Source: JBCCQH01 sp039024435 (GTDB taxonomy: Bacteria; Bacteroidota; Bacteroidia; J057; JADKCL01). From it: 29,106 nt of DNA. The stretch lies in assembly GCA_039024435.1 (NCBI GenBank), contig JBCCQH010000104.1:1-29106 (forward strand). The letters are read 5' to 3'. Within the stretch, counting starts at the first letter, position 1, and every line of letters begins with the position of its first letter. The notes below the pieces were generated by a model. It saw only the letters and a program-made list of their open reading frames with translations. It was not told the origin of the DNA and ran no database searches. A program made the translations under genes and the position numbers. This document shows, piece by piece, positions 25,650-29,106 of this stretch.

Positions 25650-26932
25650 ATCGTGGTGGCGGATTGAGGTTCAGTGGGGGGATCGGTTGGGTGGAGGCAA
25701 GTGCATTGTCCCGAGCGAAAGCGGACATCGACGTGGTAGCCAAAGGCCCGCAAGGTGTTCTCGAAGTATTCTTGCGCGGCAAAACAGCCTTCTTCGATGA
25801 GCCCTTGGCGATTGGCTTCGGCGACGATCTGCTGTTCGACGGCCCCGATGCCCAGGCGGACCTGCTCGAAGAGTTCCCGGAAGACGCCGCCGTCGCGGAC
25901 TTTGAGGGAGATGCCTCCGCGGGTTTCGTAGTACTGGCTGCGGTCGAGGGAAACCACCGGCTGGTCCAGCACCAGGGAGTCGACGGTGATGCGGTAGCGC
26001 TCGGCGTCGGGAATCTTTTCGTATCGGACCTGCTCCATGTCGATGAAGACGCTGAGGCGGGCGGGCACCAGGGCCACGATTTTGACTTGGTCGGCGGATT
26101 CACCGCGGGCAAAGGCGGCAATTGCAGAATCCCGCAGCGCCAGGGCGCTGCGGCGGCGGTCCCCCAACTCGGCCATTGCGGTCTCGTATTTGGTGCGGGC
26201 CGCGGCGTATTTGCGCTGGCGTTGCTGGTATGCGCGCTGCAACTCAGCCCAGCCGAGCTCCGATTCGCGGGCGGCCCGGAGCTTTTCTGCCCCCAAGATC
26301 TGGTCGCGCAGCCGCCGGCGCTCGGTGCGCAGGGCGTCGCGGTAACCTTTGCGGGCGCGCTTGCGGAAGCGGCGCTCGGCCGTGTTGTCGGTCAGTCGGT
26401 GGTGGGCTTGCCAAGCGGTCACAAATTCCGGAGAAAAGCGCCGTTCCCGCTCGGATGCCTCCATTTCCGCCAATTGGGTGGCCAAATCGGCGTCGCGCTG
26501 CCGGAGCAATTCATAATCGGATTCGAGGATTTCCAAGGTGTCGTGGAGGTCAGCCAGGCTGTCCTCAGCGGTCAACAGTCGGCTTTCGGCTTCGGCCCGT
26601 TGGGCGTCGCGGCGGATCATTTCGATTTTGCGCTCGCCCAAGGTTTCCTGGGCGCGGAGGGTGTCGCGGCCGGCAGCAAGGGCCATTTCCTGCAACAGGG
26701 ACGGGTCCCCGAGCATGAGCACATGCTGGGAATAGAAGTGGATCACTTCGAGCTGCTGCATGTACTGGACTTCCTGGAGCAGCGAAATCACCGGGGGTGG
26801 GTTGCGTTGCCGACCGATTTTGCGCGTGGCGGTAAAGACGGTCAGCAGGGCCACAGCCAGCAGGGGAATCGCCAGGAGGCGACCAGTGCGGGTGCCCAGC
26901 AGGGAGGCGACGACATTGACGAGGGCCAGCAT
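25646..26932 (-). CDS. DUF4230 membrane protein with a long coiled-coil insertion
   Basis: This protein has 428 residues. One membrane helix lies near the N-terminus (about 19-36, LLAIPLLAVALLTVFTA). Residues 47-75 (LLQEVQYMQQLEVIHFYS) match the start of DUF4230, and residues about 283-405 match the rest (VPARLSVFIDMEQV, RYRITVDSLVLDQPVV, then a C-terminal pair of helices and a strand, FGYHVDVRF). Between them, about residues 80-280 are highly charged helix with heptad character (RDAQRAEAESRLLTAEDSLA, RTERRRLRDQ), which looks like a coiled-coil insertion in the domain. The tail has CxC (QCTC). DUF4230 has no known biochemical function. The gene overlaps both neighbours (TGATG upstream, ATGA downstream) and is paired with a second DUF4230 gene, so the two may form a hetero-oligomer at the inner membrane. 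Confidence 0.8.
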   Translation of the reverse strand: MLALVNVVASLLGTRTGRLLAIPLLAVALLTVFTATRKIGRQRNPPPVISLLQEVQYMQQLEVIHFYSQHVLMLGDPSLLQEMALAAGRDTLRAQETLGERKIEMIRRDAQRAEAESRLLTAEDSLADLHDTLEILESDYELLRQRDADLATQLAEMEASERERRFSPEFVTAWQAHHRLTDNTAERRFRKRARKGYRDALRTERRRLRDQILGAEKLRAARESELGWAELQRAYQQRQRKYAAARTKYETAMAELGDRRRSALALRDSAIAAFARGESADQVKIVALVPARLSVFIDMEQVRYEKIPDAERYRITVDSLVLDQPVVSLDRSQYYETRGGISLKVRDGGVFRELFEQVRLGIGAVEQQIVAEANRQGLIEEGCFAAQEYFENTLRAFGYHVDVRFRSGQCTCLHPTDPPTEPQSATTI

Positions 26933-27951
26933 CAGTTGGTCTCCTTTCGTTTGCGTTTTTTGAGTTTTTCCTCCGCCTGGGCGGTGGAATCGGTGGGGCT
27001 GGAACTGGCTTCGCGGAGCGGGGCCAGTAAACCGGCGTCGGCCTCAGCGAACTGAACGCGGTAGCCGAGGGCCTGGAGTTGATTGGTGAGGAAGGTGCGG
27101 CCTTTGGTGCGGGTATCTTCGAGGATACCGTTGCGCACGGCACTTTCCCGGACGCTTGCTTTGGTTCGGTCCAATGTCTCCACAATGGCTTGGTAGGCGC
27201 GCCCAAAACTGCCGGCGCCGGCGGTGAGGGACAGCCGCTTGCCCCGAAAGGTGGTCTCCCGGATGTTTTCCAGGTCGATGCTGACCTCCGAAAGTTCGGG
27301 CGGGGGCAGGGTGAGCTGCACCAGTTTGCCTTCCTCTTCGCGGTATTCCAGGCGGCTCATGTCCATCGTTCCGTAGATGTGCGCCGGTGCTTCGACGAGG
27401 AACTCCAGTCGGTTCTTTTTTCCACTGGTAAAGGGAATGATTTCCAGATAGGTGTGGCGCACAAGGCGGAGTTGTTCTACCCGGCGAATGCCTTCAAACT
27501 GACCGGTGAGGGTCACCGCGGCCGAGCGCGGAAACAGGCTGTAGCCCCAGAGCAGCGCACCGGCCAGAAAGAGAATCAGCAGGGCAATCGCACCGTAGCG
27601 GTTCCAGCGTTCGGTTTGGGGCGTGGGCGAAAGGGGGAGCGGCACGGGAGACGGCGGTAGGGGGGCCGGAGGGACCGGCACAGTGTCCAGCGGGGGCGGA
27701 GCAAGGGGCGCGACTGCGGGAGCCAATGGGGGCGGCTCCGGCGGGCTGACCGGCCGGAGTTTGGTGGGCAGCCGGAGCCCGGCGGGCGGCAATTTCGTGG
27801 CGGGCGGGTCGGGGGAATCGGTGCCCCGGAATACCACCTCGGGCACTTCGTCGAGTTGGATCGCAAAGCGCGGCCGCGCGGGGGACGGTCCCGAATCCGC
27901 CTCCAGCCAAGCTGGCACCGCGGCTTCCTCGATGATTTCTGTTTGTTTCAT
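26932..27951 (-). CDS. DUF4230 membrane protein with proline-rich N-terminal tail
   Basis: This protein has 339 residues and is the first gene of the unit. Residues 1-45 are acidic. Residues about 46-113 are proline-rich, close to half proline in places (PPEPPPLAPAV). Basic residues (TERWNRYG) precede a single membrane helix at 119-139 (GAIALLILFLAGALLWGYSL), so the tail is predicted cytosolic and the rest periplasmic. Residues about 150-302 fit DUF4230: FEGIRRVEQLRLVRHTYLEI, a strand pair including LTLPPPELSEVSIDLE, then the C-terminal helices and strand ending LQALGYRVQF. The C-terminus is rich in Lys and Glu (EEKLKKRKRKE). Function is unknown. The proline-rich tail, together with the proline linkers in the lysozyme chimera and the TIR protein, could serve protein-protein contacts within the complex. 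Confidence 0.8.
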   Translation of the reverse strand: MKQTEIIEEAAVPAWLEADSGPSPARPRFAIQLDEVPEVVFRGTDSPDPPATKLPPAGLRLPTKLRPVSPPEPPPLAPAVAPLAPPPLDTVPVPPAPLPPSPVPLPLSPTPQTERWNRYGAIALLILFLAGALLWGYSLFPRSAAVTLTGQFEGIRRVEQLRLVRHTYLEIIPFTSGKKNRLEFLVEAPAHIYGTMDMSRLEYREEEGKLVQLTLPPPELSEVSIDLENIRETTFRGKRLSLTAGAGSFGRAYQAIVETLDRTKASVRESAVRNGILEDTRTKGRTFLTNQLQALGYRVQFAEADAGLLAPLREASSSPTDSTAQAEEKLKKRKRKETN

Positions 27952-28729
27952 GCGGGTGGTTTCAAATATTTTTTGCGGTCAAGCAGCAGAAAACGTATTC
28001 TTTACCGATATATTTTTATCCCTTTAGGATTCTACCCCAAAAATGATCCCCTTGCCTCGGGAAACGGGCGGTGGGCAGCGCATTCCCGGTAGATCAAGAA
28101 CCGGGTGCAGTTCCCAGCAGAACTATTTTCCGCTCTCAACTTGGGCAAAACAGTCTCTATCTCTCCAAATCAGCCCAAAATGGCGGCCTTTTCTCCATTC
28201 ATGCCATCGGAAGGAGGCAGTAAGGGAAAGCAAATCGTCGCGGATGGGCGCATACCTTTTCCGGCACGTAGCCCAGGGGGTACGGGAAAATGGGGGTGAT
28301 TTCATTTCTGAAAGCGTAGTTTGACGTATTATATCTTCAACAAAACGAATACAATATAACCATTGCGCAAGCAAAAACATGCCCACTTCCATCGATTATA
28401 CATACTTTTGATGTTTTATTGTCGATATTAGGGAGAATTATCCGGAGAGTTAACGGAAGTATATTGGAGCTTTGTCGGTTTATTTTTGACATCATTGCGT
28501 TTTATGCGCATTTTTTGTCTCTTTTTTGAGAAGGGATAAAGGCATCGCAATTGTGGTTCCCGAAACGCACCCGACCTTATCGGGCAACGAACGATGCCCC
28601 GCCTTCCGCACCGTCAACCCCTCCGTTCACATTTTCCCCATCCGCCCAAAAATCTTCCTTCCCTCCTTGCACTTCTCCTCCCGATTCATTTCATTTGCAA
28701 AACAATAGTTGTTGTATCAATTATTTGCC
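27952..28729. other. Intergenic region between the operon and the divergent MarR gene
   Basis: These 778 bases hold no convincing gene. The short open frames in both directions lack recognisable domains, and their compositions look like chance. The part nearest the operon (27960-28040) is AT-rich and must carry the operon promoter if there is one. On the minus strand it contains TACGTTTT (27990-27997), one base off the Bacteroidota -7 consensus TAnnTTTG, without a clear -33 partner. The stretch 28320-28545 is AT-rich with several T-runs, and 28550-28690 is GC-rich again. Operator sites for the MarR protein may lie here; TTTGCAAA at 28694-28701 is a perfect 8-base palindrome just before that gene, but it is short. 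Confidence 0.6.
28403..28410 (+). promoter_or_regulatory. Candidate Bacteroidota -7 element
   Basis: TACTTTTG is an exact match to TAnnTTTG, the -7 element used by the Bacteroidota primary sigma factor. No TTTG or TTG is found at the expected -33 distance. It would give a 5' leader of about 310 bases for the MarR gene, which is long. The match may be chance in an AT-rich stretch. Confidence 0.25.
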
Positions 28730-29106
28730 ATGAAAGATTCGGAACGGCTAGAAAATATCATCTACTTCATCATCGATCGGACGCTCCGGAAGTCGCGGCA
28801 GTACTCCGTGCAGCAGTTGCATGCGCACGGATTCGACGTGACCCTCGATCAGTGGGTGGTAATCCGCACCGTATTCGAAAATCCCGGCATCAGCCAGAAA
28901 GAAGTCGCTGACCTCACCTACAAAGATGCGGCTACGCTGACGCGCATCCTGGACCTGATCGGCAAGAAAGGCTACGTCGAACGGCGTCCCAATCCGAATG
29001 ACCGGCGCAAATTTGAATTGCACCTAACCACTGCCGGAAACGAGCTGGTGGAACAAGTCATGCCCCTGATCTTTGGGATCCGCTCCCGGGGCGTCCAAGG
29101 CATTGA
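28730..29106 (+). CDS. MarR-family transcriptional regulator, 3' end outside window
   Basis: The first 125 codons are visible. The order of elements is that of MarR winged-helix dimers: N-terminal helix (LENIIYFIIDRTLRK), a helix around DVTLDQWVVIRTVFENPG, the recognition HTH (ISQKEVADLTYKDAATLTRI), and the wing RRPNPNDRRKFELHLTTAG with the conserved DRR. The C-terminal dimerisation helices begin (ELVEQVMPLIFGI) and run off the edge. No cysteine is seen, so thiol oxidation sensing is unlikely in this part. It is divergent from the eight-gene unit, 778 bases away. Local regulation of that unit is possible, but the distance and the independent AT-rich leader make it uncertain. The ATG at 28730 is chosen because the family's N-terminal helix starts directly after it. 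Confidence 0.9.
   Translation, partial: MKDSERLENIIYFIIDRTLRKSRQYSVQQLHAHGFDVTLDQWVVIRTVFENPGISQKEVADLTYKDAATLTRILDLIGKKGYVERRPNPNDRRKFELHLTTAGNELVEQVMPLIFGIRSRGVQGI

Larger units (their letters stand above)
1..27951 (-). other. Eight-gene co-directional unit, probable single operon
   Basis: Eight minus-strand genes follow one another with no room for independent promoters. The junctions are a TGATG overlap at 26930-26934, an ATGA overlap at 25646-25649, a 23-nt gap (22153-22175), an 11-nt gap (20654-20664), ATGA overlaps at 17537-17540 and 16485-16488, and a 26-nt gap (15239-15264). Four stop/start overlaps in seven junctions indicate translational coupling. The link between the surface genes (barrel, lipoprotein, giant protein) and the TIR/STAND/hydrolase genes is therefore physical as well as positional. 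No hairpin-plus-T-run terminator was seen between the genes. The unit extends beyond the left edge because the last gene is incomplete. A single transcript is an inference from spacing; internal promoters inside coding regions cannot be excluded. Confidence 0.8.

Noticed and set aside
25664..27055. Plus-strand frame of 463 codons opposite the DUF4230 genes
   Set aside because: Antisense of a coiled-coil-rich GC-rich gene; no recognisable domain, and it conflicts with two coupled minus-strand genes.
28123..28392. Minus-strand 89-codon open frame in the intergenic region
   Set aside because: No family resemblance, no ribosome site, and overlap with other equally unconvincing frames; likely random.
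28495..28530. TGCG/CGCA short inverted repeat followed by T-runs, like a rho-independent terminator
   Set aside because: The stem is only four base pairs and no gene precedes it on the plus strand.

Overview
The window looks like a GC-rich member of the Bacteroidota, most likely a Saprospiria/Lewinella-type marine lineage. The evidence is protein content: a giant secreted protein built from VCBS/FG-GAP, LamG, PKD and Ig-like modules of the type carried by type IX secretion cargo, a TPR plus beta-barrel outer-membrane protein, DUF4230 proteins, and little use of strong Shine-Dalgarno sites. The assignment is an inference; no rRNA or tRNA gene is present to confirm it.

Layout. Positions 1-27951 are a single minus-strand gene train of eight genes with almost no spacing. 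In transcription order: two DUF4230 membrane proteins (27951-26932 and 26932-25646); a 1157-residue protein joining HEAT-like repeats, a membrane hairpin, a T4-type (GH24) lysozyme domain, a peptidoglycan-binding-like segment and a papain-like cysteine peptidase (25649-22176); a three-domain TIR/DUF4062/TIR-like protein (22152-20665); a membrane-spanning STAND NTPase with a C-terminal beta-propeller (20653-17537); a TPR/outer-membrane beta-barrel protein (17540-16485); a lipoprotein with propeller-like repeats (16488-15265); and a giant exported protein of at least 5079 residues that runs off the left edge (15238-1). Junctions are TGATG or ATGA overlaps, or gaps of 11-26 nt. Positions 27952-28729 are intergenic and hold no convincing gene. 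On the plus strand, a MarR-type regulator begins at 28730 and runs off the right edge.

How the genes may work together (inference). Products are predicted for every compartment: cytosol (TIR protein), inner membrane (STAND, DUF4230 pair, HEAT/lysozyme/peptidase protein), outer membrane (barrel, lipoprotein) and cell surface (giant repeat protein). TIR plus STAND is the core of many bacterial conflict and immunity systems, but here it is co-transcribed with a cell-wall-hydrolase chimera and a giant surface protein. I do not recognise this combination as a described system. It could be an envelope-sensing defence module or a contact-dependent antagonism or recognition system. The sequence alone does not decide between these.

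The giant protein has notable internal order. Three copies of a superunit of about 871 residues (Ig, VCBS, Ig, VCBS) are followed by an Ig/PKD domain apparently interrupted by LamG, then 24 tandem Ig-like modules of about 79 residues, then PKD modules.
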